Shown: piece by piece, positions 15,834-25,911 of the stretch | Layout: each line of letters begins with the position of its first letter | Position numbering within the stretch: position 1 is the stretch's first letter | Assembly: GCA_033764775.1 (NCBI GenBank) | Contig: JANRIQ010000018.1 | Coordinates: 310,001 to 374,000, forward strand | DNA: 64,000 nucleotides | Source: JAWXCE01 sp033764775 | GTDB taxonomy: Bacteria > Pseudomonadota > Alphaproteobacteria > Rhizobiales > Rhodomicrobiaceae | Direction: 5' to 3' | Translations under genes and position numbers: made by a program | Notes under the pieces: generated by a model | The model's input: only the letters and a program-made list of their open reading frames with translations | The model's database searches: none | Told to the model about the DNA's origin: nothing

Positions 15834-17645
15834 TCACTGCGTCTCCAGCTCCAGCCACTGGGTTTCGGCGGCGTCCAGCTCGGCCTGCGCCTCAGTGAGC
15901 GCGGCGGTGGTCGCGTCGAAGCGCTTGCGGTCGCGGACGTAAAGCTCCGGGTCGGCGAGCGTCGCCTGCAGCGCGGCGATCTTCGCCTCCAACCTAGCCA
16001 TGACGCCGGGCAGCGTCTCAAGCGCGTGCTTGTCCTTGAAGCTGAGCTTGCGCTTGCCAGCGGTTGGCGGAGGCGCGGGCGACTGCTTGACGCGCGCCGG
16101 CTCTGGGCTTGCCCCCTGGGCGGTTTTGCCCGCGCCACGCGCCGCCAGATCGCCGCCCCGCTGCGCCATCATGTCCGCGTAGCCGCCCGCATACTCCACC
16201 CACCGCCCATCTCCGTCCGGCGCGATGGTCGAGGTCACCACCCGGTCGAGGAAATCGCGGTCGTGGGTGATCAAAATCACCGTGCCCTGATAATCGCCGA
16301 GCATGTCCTCCAGCACGTCGAGCGTCTCGAGGTCGAGATCGTTCGTCGGTTCGTCCAGCACGAGGAGATTGGAGGGCTTGGCGAGCGCCCGCGCCAGCAT
16401 CAGCCGCGCCCGCTCCCCGCCCGAAAGCACGCGTAAGGGCGTGCGGGCCTGCTCGGGCGCGAACAGGAAGTCGCCCATGTAGCTGATCACATGCCGGTTT
16501 TCGCCGCCGACCTGCACGCGGTCGCCGGAGCCGCCGGTGAGCGCTTCGGCCACCGTCCAATTGGGGTCAAGGCTGTCGCGGTTCTGTTCGAGCGCGGCCA
16601 TCTCGATGTTGGCGCCGAGGCGCACGCTGCCATCGTCCGGCACGCGCTTGCCCGTCAGCAGGCCAACGAGCGTGGTCTTGCCCGCCCCGTTCGGCCCCAC
16701 GACGCCGACCCGGTCGCCGCGATTGACGCGCGTCGAGAAGTCCTTCACCACCGTGCGCCCGCTAAAGGCTTTCGTCACTCGCTTCGCCTCAATGACGAGC
16801 TTGCCGGACGCCGCGCCTTCCGCGGCCGTGATGACAGCATCGCCCGTGCGCCGACGCTCCGTGCGCCGCTCCGTGCGCATGGCCTGCAGGAGCGCCAGGC
16901 GCTTCACGTTGCGCTTGCGCCGTCCGGAGACGCCGTAGCGCACCCAGTGCTCCTCGGCGACGATCTTGCGGTCGAGCTTGTGACGCTCCAGTTCCTCTTG
17001 CGCCAGCGTCTCGTCGCGCCACGCCTCGAACTTGCCGAAGCCGATGTCGATGCGGCGCGCGCGGCCCCGGTCAATCCACACGCAGGCGCGCGACAGGTTC
17101 GTCAGGAAGCGGCGGTCGTGGCTGATGAGAACGAGCGCGGATTTGAGGCCCGCCAGTTCGGCCTCCAGCCATTCGATCACGTTCACGTCGAGGTGGTTCG
17201 TCGGCTCGTCGAGGAGGAGGATGTCCGGCTCGGAGACGAGCGCCTGCGCCAGCGCCGCGCGCCGGGCTTCGCCGCCGGACAACCGCGCCGGGTCTTCTTC
17301 GCCCGTGAGGCCGAGCTGCTCCAAAAGGTAGCGCGCCCGGTAATCCGCATCGCTGGCGCTGAGGCCAGCCTGCACGAAACTCAGCGTGGTTTTGTGCGCG
17401 GAGAAGTCCGGCTCCTGCGCAAGGTAGCGGATCGTCGCGCCGGGCTGGGCGAAGCGCTTGCCCTTGTCCGGTTCAATCAGCCCCGCCGCGATTTTCAAAA
17501 GCGTCGATTTGCCGGAGCCGTTGCGGCCGACGAGCGCCAGCCGCTCGCCCGGCGAGACCGACAGTTCGGCGCCCTCCAGGAGCGGCGTCGCGCCAAAGCT
17601 CAAATGCACGTCGGTCAGGGTAAGAAGCGGCGGCACCATGGACAT
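15834..17645 (-). CDS. uup: ABC-F ATPase, Uup type
   Basis: A 603-residue soluble protein with two ABC cassettes and no membrane domain. First cassette: Walker A GRNGSGKSTLLKI near residue 40 and signature LSGGEARRAALAQAL. Second: GPNGAGKTTLVGL near residue 318 and LSGGERARLMLARAL with LLVLDEPTNDLDLE. A C-terminal region of about 90 residues with a Pro/Lys linker and heptad pattern matches the Uup DNA-binding-type coiled-coil tail. ABC-F proteins act on ribosomes; Uup is also linked to transposon excision and ribosome assembly in E. coli. A second ABC-F gene lies at 42336-44231. Confidence 0.9.
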   Translation of the reverse strand: MSMVPPLLTLTDVHLSFGATPLLEGAELSVSPGERLALVGRNGSGKSTLLKIAAGLIEPDKGKRFAQPGATIRYLAQEPDFSAHKTTLSFVQAGLSASDADYRARYLLEQLGLTGEEDPARLSGGEARRAALAQALVSEPDILLLDEPTNHLDVNVIEWLEAELAGLKSALVLISHDRRFLTNLSRACVWIDRGRARRIDIGFGKFEAWRDETLAQEELERHKLDRKIVAEEHWVRYGVSGRRKRNVKRLALLQAMRTERRTERRRTGDAVITAAEGAASGKLVIEAKRVTKAFSGRTVVKDFSTRVNRGDRVGVVGPNGAGKTTLVGLLTGKRVPDDGSVRLGANIEMAALEQNRDSLDPNWTVAEALTGGSGDRVQVGGENRHVISYMGDFLFAPEQARTPLRVLSGGERARLMLARALAKPSNLLVLDEPTNDLDLETLDVLEDMLGDYQGTVILITHDRDFLDRVVTSTIAPDGDGRWVEYAGGYADMMAQRGGDLAARGAGKTAQGASPEPARVKQSPAPPPTAGKRKLSFKDKHALETLPGVMARLEAKIAALQATLADPELYVRDRKRFDATTAALTEAQAELDAAETQWLELETQ

Positions 17646-17827
17646 GCTCTAGCAGTTTCAGGGTGTGTCATAACACGGGGGGAAGCCTTGCGCGACAGCC
17701 GCCGGGCCTGCGAAAAATCGGCTTTCGCACGGGGCCGCATCGACGGCGACCTGCTCAGGCGGCGGCGCGTCGGCGCCCTCGAGGCGCCAGGCCCAACCCT
17801 CGCCATGGCCGACTGCTTCGAGGGGCT

Positions 17828-19702
17828 TCAGGTTTTTGGCAGGTTGAGGCGGATGTGCAGTTCGGCGAGCTGCTTCGCCGAGACTTCGGACGGTGCGCCC
17901 ATCAGCAGGTCCTGCGCCTGCTGGTTGAGCGGAAACATAGTGACCTCGCGCAGGTTTTCCTCTCCGCACAACAGCATGACGATGCGGTCAACGCCCGGCG
18001 CGATGCCACCGTGGGGCGGCGCGCCGTATTTCAGCGCGCGAATCATGCCGCCGAAGCGGCTGTCCACAACCTCCGGCCCATAGCCCGCAATCTCGAACGC
18101 CTTGTACATGATCTCGGGCTTGTGGTTGCGGATGGCGCCCGACGACAGTTCCACGCCGTTGCATACGATGTCGTATTGATAGGCTTTCAAGTTCAACAGC
18201 GCGTCGCGGCCCGCTTTCTCGGCCGCCGTCAGCGCCTCCATCCCGCCCTGCGGCATCGAGAATGGGTTATGAGAGAAGTCGATACGCTTTTCGTCCTCGT
18301 TCCACTCATAGAACGGGAAGTCGGTGATCCAACAGAATTCAAAGCGATTCTTGGCGACGAGGTTGAGTTCATTGCCGATCTTGTTGCGCGCCTCGCCCGC
18401 GAATTTGTAGAATTTGGCCGGATCGCCCGCCGCGAAAAACACCGCGTCGCCCTCCTTGAGACCAAGCTGCGCGCGCACCGCCTCCGAGCGCTCCTCGCCG
18501 AGGTTTTTGGCGATCGGCCCGGCCGCCTCGCCCTCGCGGAAAAAGATATAGCCCAGCCCCGGCTGGCCCTGCTGCTGCGCCCAGCTGTTCATGCGGTCGC
18601 AGAAAGCGCGGGAGCCGCCGCCCGGCGCGGGAATGGCCCAGACGCGCGCGCGCGCGTCCCTGGCCAGCATCTCGGCGAAGACCTTGAAACCGCTGCCGCG
18701 AAAATGCTCGGACACATCCTGCATCTCGATCGGGTTGCGCAAATCCGGCTTGTCCGAGCCATATTTTGCGATCGCCACGTCATAAGGGATGTGCGGGAAT
18801 TTCGGCGTGACCGGCTTGCCGTCGCCGAACTCGGTGAACAGGTCGCGCAAAACCGGTTCGACCGCGTTGAACACGTCGTCCTGCGTGACAAAGCTCATCT
18901 CGATGTCGAGCTGGTAGAACTCACCCGGCGAACGGTCGGCGCGGGCATCCTCGTCACGGAAACACGGCGCGATCTGGAAATACCGGTCGAAGCCGGCGAT
19001 CATGATGAGCTGCTTGAACTGCTGCGGCGCCTGCGGCAGCGCGTAGAACTTGCCGGGGTGCATCCGGCTCGGCACGAGGAAATCGCGCGCGCCTTCGGGT
19101 GAGGAGGCCGTCAGGATCGGCGTCTGGAACTCGAAAAAGCCCGCGTCCGTCATCCGCCGCCGCAGCGCCGAGACGATCTGCGAGCGCTTCATGATGTTGC
19201 GGTGGATTTTGTCGCGCCGCAGGTCGAGGAAGCGGTATTTCAGCCGCGTCTCCTCCGGATAGTCGAGATCGCCGAACACCGGCAGCGGCAGCTCGGCCGC
19301 CTCGGACAGAACCTCGACCCCCGTGATGCGCACCTCGACCTCGCCGGTCGTCATGTTCGGGTTCACCGTTTCCGCCGTGCGCGCCACCACCTCGCCATCG
19401 ACGCGGATCACCCACTCGGCGCGGCACCGCTCCGCCGTTTTGAAGGCTGGACTGTCGGGTTCGACGACGCATTGTGTGACCCCGTAATGATCGCGCAGGT
19501 CGATGAACAAGAGCCCGCCATGGTCGCGCACCCGGTGCACCCAGCCGGAAAGCCGCACGCCCGCGCCAACATGCTCGGTGCGCAGAGCCCCGCAGGTGTG
19601 GGTGCGGTAGGCGTGCCCGGCCGCGGCGTTCGCCCGGGCGGCGGCGGGCTTGGATTTCGCGGCGCGCGGCTTAGCGGCGGTTTTTCCGGCGGATTTCGTC
19701 AT
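17828..19702 (-). CDS. aspS: Aspartyl-tRNA synthetase
   Basis: A 624-residue class IIb synthetase. After an Ala/Lys-rich N-terminal extension of about 30 residues comes the OB-fold anticodon-binding domain (GVRLSGWVHRVRDHGGLLFI). Then follow the class II core, with FLVPSRMHPGKFYALPQAPQ and CFRDEDARADRSPGEFYQLD (motif 2), the bacterial GAD insertion, and motif 3 GGIAPGVDRIVMLL. It charges tRNA-Asp and, in organisms lacking AsnRS, often tRNA-Asn too. Transcribed alone; 125 bases of divergent spacer separate the frame from the rnd start region. Confidence 0.96.
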   Translation of the reverse strand: MTKSAGKTAAKPRAAKSKPAAARANAAAGHAYRTHTCGALRTEHVGAGVRLSGWVHRVRDHGGLLFIDLRDHYGVTQCVVEPDSPAFKTAERCRAEWVIRVDGEVVARTAETVNPNMTTGEVEVRITGVEVLSEAAELPLPVFGDLDYPEETRLKYRFLDLRRDKIHRNIMKRSQIVSALRRRMTDAGFFEFQTPILTASSPEGARDFLVPSRMHPGKFYALPQAPQQFKQLIMIAGFDRYFQIAPCFRDEDARADRSPGEFYQLDIEMSFVTQDDVFNAVEPVLRDLFTEFGDGKPVTPKFPHIPYDVAIAKYGSDKPDLRNPIEMQDVSEHFRGSGFKVFAEMLARDARARVWAIPAPGGGSRAFCDRMNSWAQQQGQPGLGYIFFREGEAAGPIAKNLGEERSEAVRAQLGLKEGDAVFFAAGDPAKFYKFAGEARNKIGNELNLVAKNRFEFCWITDFPFYEWNEDEKRIDFSHNPFSMPQGGMEALTAAEKAGRDALLNLKAYQYDIVCNGVELSSGAIRNHKPEIMYKAFEIAGYGPEVVDSRFGGMIRALKYGAPPHGGIAPGVDRIVMLLCGEENLREVTMFPLNQQAQDLLMGAPSEVSAKQLAELHIRLNLPKT

Positions 19703-19877
19703 AGAGCGTTCAACCTTGGGAATGTTTCGCGAGCGCGCGCGATGCGAATCGCGGATGACCTTTCATAGTCAGCCGGGGCGTCGGCGTCCAGAGCGGCGGC
19801 GCGTCGTCCCCCGAAACGCCGGGCCGCGACCTCCATGGCGCTTGCTAGGAGCAAAAAGCCCGTCGTACAACGGATAT

Positions 19878-21068
19878 ATGAAAGACGCGATGCTCAATTC
19901 CGTGCCGGACGCCGTCCCCGTCATCTCGGACACAGCCGCCCTGGAGCGCGCCTGCGCGCGCCTCGCCGAAGCCCCGTTCGTGACCGTCGATACGGAGTTC
20001 ATGCGCGAGACGACCTATTGGCCAAAGCTCTGCCTCATCCAAGTGGCCGGGCCGGATCTCGCCGCCGTGATCGACCCGAAGGCGCCCGGCATCTCGCTCG
20101 ATCCGTTTTTCGCGCTCATGGCCGACGCGCGGGTCATCAAGGTGTTCCACGCGGCGCGGCAGGACATCGAAATCATCTTTCATCTGGCGCGGGTGATCCC
20201 GAAGCCGTTGTTCGACACCCAGGTCGCCGCGATGGTGTGCGGCTTCGGCGAGTCCGTGAGCTACAGCGCCCTCGTCAAGCAGATCACCGGGCGCAACCAC
20301 GACAAGACCAGCCGCTTCACCGATTGGGACCGCCGGCCCTTGAGCGATCAGCAGCTTCGTTACGCCATCGGCGATGTGACGCATCTTCGCGACGTCTATC
20401 TCAAGCTGACCGAACAGCTGCAGCGCGCGGGCCGCGCCCACTGGCTCAACGACGAGATGGCGCTGCTCGAAAACCCCGCCACCTACGAAACCGTGCCGGA
20501 GGAGGCCTGGCAGCGGCTCAAGGTGCGTCTGCGCTCGCCGCTCGCCATGGCCATCGTGATCGAGGCCGCCGCCTGGCGCGAACGCCTCGCCCAGCGCCAG
20601 GATGTGCCGCGCTCGCGCATCCTAAAGGACGAGGCGATTTACGACCTCGCCGCCCAGGCGCCGCGAACTGTGGAGGATTTGGCCAAGCTGCGCAGCTTCC
20701 GCGACGGCTCGGCCCGCTCCGCGCGGGGCCGCGAACTGGTCGAGGTTGTCGTGCGCGCGCTCGCCCGCGACCCGGCGACGATCCCCGCCGTGGCGCAAGG
20801 GCACTCGCTCGGGGCGAGCGACGCCGCTGTGGCCGATCTGTTGCGCGTGCTGCTGAAGGCGGTCGCCGCCCGGCACGGCGTTGCGCCGCGGCTCATCGCG
20901 GGATCGGACGATCTGGAGCGCATCGCCATGAGCGGCGAGACCGCCGACACGCCTGCTCTCACCGGCTGGCGGAGGGAGCTGTTCGGCGATGCGGCGCTCG
21001 CGCTTAAAGCCGGCAAGCTCGCGCTCACCATGCGCGACGGCGAGGTGGTCGCCGCACCGATCGGTTAG
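19878..21068 (+). CDS. rnd: Ribonuclease D
   Basis: A 396-residue 3'-5' exoribonuclease. DEDD-family motifs: VTVDTEFMRETTYWPKLCLI (Asp and Glu of Exo I), VFHAARQDIEII (Exo II), and YAIGDVTHLRDVY (Exo III). An HRDC-type helical region follows. RNase D trims the 3' ends of tRNA and other stable RNAs. The open frame begins far upstream at 19650, but family homology starts at the ATG at 19878. Its stop overlaps that of the convergent dnaJ-like gene by 4 bases. Confidence 0.92.
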   Translation: MKDAMLNSVPDAVPVISDTAALERACARLAEAPFVTVDTEFMRETTYWPKLCLIQVAGPDLAAVIDPKAPGISLDPFFALMADARVIKVFHAARQDIEIIFHLARVIPKPLFDTQVAAMVCGFGESVSYSALVKQITGRNHDKTSRFTDWDRRPLSDQQLRYAIGDVTHLRDVYLKLTEQLQRAGRAHWLNDEMALLENPATYETVPEEAWQRLKVRLRSPLAMAIVIEAAAWRERLAQRQDVPRSRILKDEAIYDLAAQAPRTVEDLAKLRSFRDGSARSARGRELVEVVVRALARDPATIPAVAQGHSLGASDAAVADLLRVLLKAVAARHGVAPRLIAGSDDLERIAMSGETADTPALTGWRRELFGDAALALKAGKLALTMRDGEVVAAPIG

Positions 21069-21946
21069 CCGAGGCGCGTTCGCGGGCCGTAAGGGTGCGC
21101 GGCGCCCCATTCCTGCAGAAAGGCGGCGAGTTCGTCGTCGATCTGCGGCGGCATCGCCACCTTCAGCTTCACCAACTGATCGCCCGTGGTTTTCGTCTGC
21201 GGGTTGACGACGCCCTTGCCGCGCAGGCGCAGCGTCTGGCCGCTCGTCGCGCCCTTCGGCACAGACAGCGTCACCCGGCCGGTGATCGTCGGCACGGCGA
21301 CCTTTGCGCCGAGCGCAGCCTCATAGATGGTGATGGGCAGGTCGAGCAGGATGTCGTCGCCCTGCCGCTCGAAATATGGATGCGGGCGCACCTTTAGCTC
21401 AATGAGCGCATCGCCCGCCGCGCCGCCGCCGACGCCCGGCTCGCCCTTGTTCTTCAGCCGCAGCACGTGGCCGCTATCGACGCCGGCCGGCACCGCCACG
21501 TCCAGTTCGTCGCCCTCAGGGAGCTTGACGCGCTTCTTCAGGCCGTTGACCGCCTCGAGGAAATCGACCTCCAGCGTGTAGCGGAAATCCATGCCGCGCA
21601 TTTGAAAGCGGCCGGAGCCGCCGCGTCCGCGCGCGCCGAACACATCGCTGAAAATGTCGCCGTAATCGCCGAACGGCGGCGCGTCGCCATACCCGTAACC
21701 GGACGAATAGGCCGGCCGCTCATGCCCCGCCTCGTCGATTTCGCCGGCGTCGTAGCGCTTGCGCTTCTCGGGGCTTCCCAGGATGGCGAAGGCGGCGGAG
21801 ATGCGTTTGAACTTCTCCTCGGCGGCCTTGTCCCCCGGATTGCGATCCGGATGGTGCTGTTTGGCGAGCTTGCGATAAGCTTGGCGGATTGCGTCGTCGC
21901 TGGCGCCGCGCTTCAGCCCGAGAATGGCGTAAAGGTCTTTGTCCAT
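21065..21946 (-). CDS. DnaJ-like (CbpA type) cochaperone
   Basis: A 293-residue J-domain protein. Residues 1-70 hold the J domain with the HPD tripeptide (AKQHHPDRNPGDK). A Gly/Ser/Tyr-rich linker follows, then the DnaJ C-terminal substrate-binding domains (YTLEVDFLEAVNGLKKRV, GVDSGHVLRLKNKGEPG, LSVPKGATSGQTLRLRGKG). The zinc-finger domain of DnaJ is absent, as in CbpA. It would stimulate DnaK ATPase activity. Confidence 0.92.
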   Translation of the reverse strand: MDKDLYAILGLKRGASDDAIRQAYRKLAKQHHPDRNPGDKAAEEKFKRISAAFAILGSPEKRKRYDAGEIDEAGHERPAYSSGYGYGDAPPFGDYGDIFSDVFGARGRGGSGRFQMRGMDFRYTLEVDFLEAVNGLKKRVKLPEGDELDVAVPAGVDSGHVLRLKNKGEPGVGGGAAGDALIELKVRPHPYFERQGDDILLDLPITIYEAALGAKVAVPTITGRVTLSVPKGATSGQTLRLRGKGVVNPQTKTTGDQLVKLKVAMPPQIDDELAAFLQEWGAAHPYGPRTRLG

Positions 21947-22002
21947 GGTTCCTTAAGCTCGGCGCAGCATGGGCCCGCCGGTTTCAGCGTGTCGTGTCGG
22001 CC

Positions 22003-23577
22003 TCACTCCGGCGCACGCTCCGGGGTGCGCCGGGAAATGGCCCGCATGATGGCGCGCGCCGCGTCGAATTTGGCGCTGATGCGGATCTCCGGCTGACAGT
22101 TCAGCAGATGCGCCAGCGCCCGCAGACGCCGCTGCAAGCGCTCTCCATCCAGCGGGGCGAGCTTGGAGGGCAGTTGCAGAACCAGCTTGTTCTCGTCGAA
22201 GCCGATCGAGGTCATGGGGATCACGCCCGGCATGCCGGCCGATAAGATATGGGCGGTGCGCACCGCGGCGCCAACGATCTGCGCGCGCTTATGCCAGCGC
22301 CCGCCCGCCAGGCGCTTCAGCTGCGGGCTAAGATCGCCCTTCAAGCCCTTTTCGTGGCGATAGAACACAGTCAGCGCCAGGAACGCGCGGCCCGGATGGT
22401 CGATGCCGACGAACGAGGACTGCGCGACAAGGCTCAGCGATTGCTCGCCGCGATAATCCGGATGCGCGCGCCAGGCGATGTCGGAGAGAAGGCACGCGGC
22501 GTGGCGCAGGCGCCGCTCCTCGTCCGATTCCTTTGGCCCCGGCTTGCGGAACAGGCTGTCCGTCCACCGGCACAGCTCACGGGCGTGCTCCGCCGAGCGG
22601 GAGCGCAGATGCGCCATTTCCTCGCAGGCGGCGATGAGCGGATCGCGCTCGCGCTCGCGCTCCGGCAGCAGACGGTGGATGAGGCCCTCGCGCACGCCGA
22701 ACGCGGAAACCCGCGCCTCCGAGCTTTGCAGCCGCTCGACCGTGCGCCGCAGCACAAGCGCCGCGAACGGGAGCGTCTCAGCCCGCTCCCCCGTCGCCTC
22801 GATGAGCTTCTCGATGACGGCGGTGTGCTTCTGCGTGAGCGCGTTCGCCACCTGCGCAATGTCGTCCGGCGACAGGACATAACCGTGGATGACGCTGAGC
22901 GGGTAGTTCGTCATGTGCATGTGGATGCGTGCGATGGTGCGCCACGCCCCGCCGATGGGATAGAACGGGCGGCCGGCGCCGACGCCCAGCCACGGGATTG
23001 TTTGCAGATCGCGGTCGATGAATTCGCGCGCGCGGGCGACGTTGCCGCCGGATTTGTCGATGAGCGCGAGAGCGCCGAGCTGCACCGACTGGGCGTTGCG
23101 CACGCGCCCGCCGGCGATGTCCACAAGCTCCAGGCTGCCGCCGCCCAGATCGCCCGCGACGCCGTCCGGATCGACGAAACCCGCCGCGACGCCGGCCGCG
23201 GCCAGCTCCGCCTCTTCCTCACCGCCGAGCACACGGATCGACGCGCCCAACGCTTTCTCCGCGCGGGCGATGAACTCCGCGCCGTTCTCCGCATCGCGCG
23301 CCGCAGCCGTCGCGATCACATGCACGCTCCGCGCGCCCGCCTGTTCGATCAGCTTGCGGAATCGGCGCAGAGCCGCAAGCGCGCGCTCCATGGCGTGCGT
23401 CTCCAGCCGCCGGGTGGTCGCCAGCCGCCTGCCGAGGCCGCACAGCACCTTTTCGTTGAACAAGGGCGTGAGGCTGCGGACGGGGGCTTCGTAAATGAGG
23501 AGGCGAATGGAGTTTGAGCCGATGTCGACGACGGCGACGGGATCGAAGGCGGTTTTGAAAAAGGCTTGCCGATCCAC
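22003..23577 (-). CDS. ppx: Exopolyphosphatase / Ppx-GppA family phosphatase
   Basis: A 524-residue member of the ASKHA-fold Ppx/GppA family. The phosphate-binding loops VVDIGSNSIRLLIYEAP near residue 17 and GVAGDLGGGSLELVDIAGG near residue 140 are clear; a C-terminal HD-like helical domain follows (HAACLLSDIAWRAHPDYRG). The enzyme removes phosphate from polyphosphate and/or pppGpp. The start is a GTG. It lies 38 bases downstream of ppk on the same strand, a common synthesis/degradation pair. Confidence 0.93.
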   Translation of the reverse strand: MDRQAFFKTAFDPVAVVDIGSNSIRLLIYEAPVRSLTPLFNEKVLCGLGRRLATTRRLETHAMERALAALRRFRKLIEQAGARSVHVIATAAARDAENGAEFIARAEKALGASIRVLGGEEEAELAAAGVAAGFVDPDGVAGDLGGGSLELVDIAGGRVRNAQSVQLGALALIDKSGGNVARAREFIDRDLQTIPWLGVGAGRPFYPIGGAWRTIARIHMHMTNYPLSVIHGYVLSPDDIAQVANALTQKHTAVIEKLIEATGERAETLPFAALVLRRTVERLQSSEARVSAFGVREGLIHRLLPERERERDPLIAACEEMAHLRSRSAEHARELCRWTDSLFRKPGPKESDEERRLRHAACLLSDIAWRAHPDYRGEQSLSLVAQSSFVGIDHPGRAFLALTVFYRHEKGLKGDLSPQLKRLAGGRWHKRAQIVGAAVRTAHILSAGMPGVIPMTSIGFDENKLVLQLPSKLAPLDGERLQRRLRALAHLLNCQPEIRISAKFDAARAIMRAISRRTPERAPE

Positions 23578-23615
23578 GCTAGTCTCGCCCGCCGCGGTGA
23601 AAAGTCATAGAGGCC

Positions 23616-25802
23616 TCACCAATGCAACTCGGGCGGCGCGCTCGATTTGAGCGCCGCGCCGCGACCCGACAGGCTCGGGTTGCTCATAAAGTAGTGATGC
23701 GCGTTGAATGGCTCCTCCCCCGGCGCCGGGCTGATGCGCGCCGAACGGCCGTCCGGCGTCAGCATCCAGCTTTGCTCATTATCCTTCAGCATGGCAACCA
23801 TGATTTGTTCAAGAACCTGGTCATGCACGGTTTCGTTGAGGATGGGCGCCATCACCTCCACGCGCCGATCGAGGTTGCGCTGCATCATGTCGGCGGACGA
23901 GAAATACACGCACGCCTTGTCGGACGGAAGTCCGTGGCCGTCGCCGAAGCAGTAAATCCGGCTATGCTCCAGGAAGCGGCCAATCACGCTTTTCACCGTG
24001 ATGTTCTCCGATTGGCCTTTCACGCCCGGCACGAGCGAGCACATGCCGCGCACGATGAGCTTCACCTCGACTCCGGCGTTGCTGGCCTCATACAGCTTGT
24101 CGATCACGGCCAGGTCGACGAGAGCGTTCATCTTCATCCAAACCGCGGCCGGGCGTCCTTCGCGGGCGTGGATGATCTCCTCGTCGATGTGCTGCATGAT
24201 GCGCGCGCGGATGCCGTGCGGCGAGTTGGCGAGCGTCGTCAGGCCCGCAGGGATGCGGCGGTCGTAGAGCGCATTGAAAACTTTCGCCACATCGCGGCCG
24301 ATGGACTCGTCCGCCGTGAACAGCGACAGGTCTGTGTAGATTTTCGCGGTTTGCGGGTGATAATTGCCGGTGCCCAGGTGGCAGTAGATCACGCGCTTGC
24401 CGCCCTCCCAGCGGCCGATGAGCCCTAGTTTGGCGTGGGTCTTGAGTTCGTCGAAACCGTACTCGACGCGCACGCCGGCGGCCTGCATCTCCTCCGCGAG
24501 GCGCAGGTTCAACTCCTCGTCGAACCGCGCCTTGATCTCGATAAAGGCCGTGACCTCTTTCTTGGCGCGCGCCGCGTCGATGAGCGCTTGGACGACGCCG
24601 CGCTCGGTCTTGCTGGTGCGGTAGAGCGTCCATTTGATGACGTCGACGGCCGGGTCGGTCGCCGCCTGGCGCAGAAACTGCAGCACCACGTCGAAGGTCT
24701 CGTAAGGGTGATGGACAAGCATGTCCTTCGCCTTGATGGCGGCGAAGCAGTCGCCCTGATGCTCGCGCACGCGCTCTGGAAAGCGGCCCTCATAGCGCGG
24801 GAAAAGCAGGTCGGCGCGGTCGGAGACGATCAGCTTCGACAGGTCGGCGATTCCCATGAACTCGCGCTTGACGAAAGCGTGGCCGGGCGCCACCCCCAGC
24901 CGCCGCAGCATGAAGTCCTTCAGGGACGGCGGCACCGTCGGCTCCATGTCGAGGCGGATATACGGCCCCTCGGGGCGCCGCTTCAACGCGTCTTCGACCC
25001 GCTTCTTGATGGTGAGGAGCGCGTCTTCGGCCTTTTCCTCCAGATCGAGGTCGCTGTCGCGCAACAAGCGGAAAACGCCCCGGCTGAGAATTTTGAAGCC
25101 CGGAAAATACCGATCGGCGAAATGCGAAACGGCGTCCTCGATGCGGATGAAGCGCGTCTCGGCATGGCCGGTCGCCGTCTTGCGGCCGTTATCTGGAAGC
25201 GCGACGAACCTTGGCAAATCCTGGGGGATCGGCAGGATGGCCTGCATGCGCTCGGGCGCGCCGGCTCCCACGCTCTGACACTCAACCCCCAGCACGAACC
25301 CCTTATTTGGGATGAAGGGCAGATCGTGCTCGTTGTCGACCGCGATGGGCTTCGGTTCGGGAAAAAGCTCCGTGAAGCGCGTCTCCAGCCAGGCGAGATC
25401 GGCGGCGCCCAGCGCATCGCACTCCTCGACGCGGATGCCCGCCGCCGCAAGCTCGTCCCGCAAGCGCACCCACAGGCTTTGCTGACGCTCTAGCATGGCG
25501 GTCACCGTCGCGCTCACCTTTTCCAAAAGCTCGGAGGGGGCCATGCCGTCGGGCGTGCGTTCATCGTCGCCCTCTAAGGCGTGCTCGTGGATTTCGCCAA
25601 GACGGATCATGTAGAATTCGTCCAGGTTGGAGCCGGAGATCGACAAAAACCGCAAGCGCTCGAGCAGGGGATGCTTCATGTTCTCAGCCTCCTGCAGCAC
25701 ACGGCCGTTGAAATCGAGCCAGGACAGTTCGCGGTTCATGTAACGCTGAGGTTTGCTTTTGGGCGAAGGGGCGGCGTCCACGTTCATAACTGCCGGGCGC
25801 AT
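23616..25802 (-). CDS. ppk: Polyphosphate kinase 1
   Basis: A 728-residue PPK1. It starts with the N domain (YMNRELSWLDFNGRVLQEA) and the head domain, then two phospholipase-D-like catalytic domains with IKWTLYRTSKTERGVVQAL, EIKARFDEELNLRLAEEM and CHLGTGNYHPQTAKIYTDLS, and RVEVMAPIL near the end. It polymerises the gamma-phosphate of ATP into polyphosphate, reversibly. The GAGG before the ATG at 25802 favours this start; an in-frame ATG follows five codons later. Confidence 0.96.
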   Translation of the reverse strand: MRPAVMNVDAAPSPKSKPQRYMNRELSWLDFNGRVLQEAENMKHPLLERLRFLSISGSNLDEFYMIRLGEIHEHALEGDDERTPDGMAPSELLEKVSATVTAMLERQQSLWVRLRDELAAAGIRVEECDALGAADLAWLETRFTELFPEPKPIAVDNEHDLPFIPNKGFVLGVECQSVGAGAPERMQAILPIPQDLPRFVALPDNGRKTATGHAETRFIRIEDAVSHFADRYFPGFKILSRGVFRLLRDSDLDLEEKAEDALLTIKKRVEDALKRRPEGPYIRLDMEPTVPPSLKDFMLRRLGVAPGHAFVKREFMGIADLSKLIVSDRADLLFPRYEGRFPERVREHQGDCFAAIKAKDMLVHHPYETFDVVLQFLRQAATDPAVDVIKWTLYRTSKTERGVVQALIDAARAKKEVTAFIEIKARFDEELNLRLAEEMQAAGVRVEYGFDELKTHAKLGLIGRWEGGKRVIYCHLGTGNYHPQTAKIYTDLSLFTADESIGRDVAKVFNALYDRRIPAGLTTLANSPHGIRARIMQHIDEEIIHAREGRPAAVWMKMNALVDLAVIDKLYEASNAGVEVKLIVRGMCSLVPGVKGQSENITVKSVIGRFLEHSRIYCFGDGHGLPSDKACVYFSSADMMQRNLDRRVEVMAPILNETVHDQVLEQIMVAMLKDNEQSWMLTPDGRSARISPAPGEEPFNAHHYFMSNPSLSGRGAALKSSAPPELHW

Positions 25803-25911
25803 GACGATGACCTCGTTTCACACTGAAAAGCCGCCGAGCGCGGCGAAAGCCGCGATTCGCAATCGTCACGCTAGCATGACAAGATTACAAATCGGCCACA
25901 AGGGGCGAGAC

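Noticed and set aside
17646..17827. Search for a tRNA or small RNA between uup and aspS
   Set aside because: No cloverleaf, no T-loop GTTCRA-type sequence and no terminator seen.
16491..18083. Long plus-strand frame opposite uup and the uup/aspS gap
   Set aside because: Arg/Ala/Val-rich product typical of a GC-rich shadow of a real gene on the other strand.
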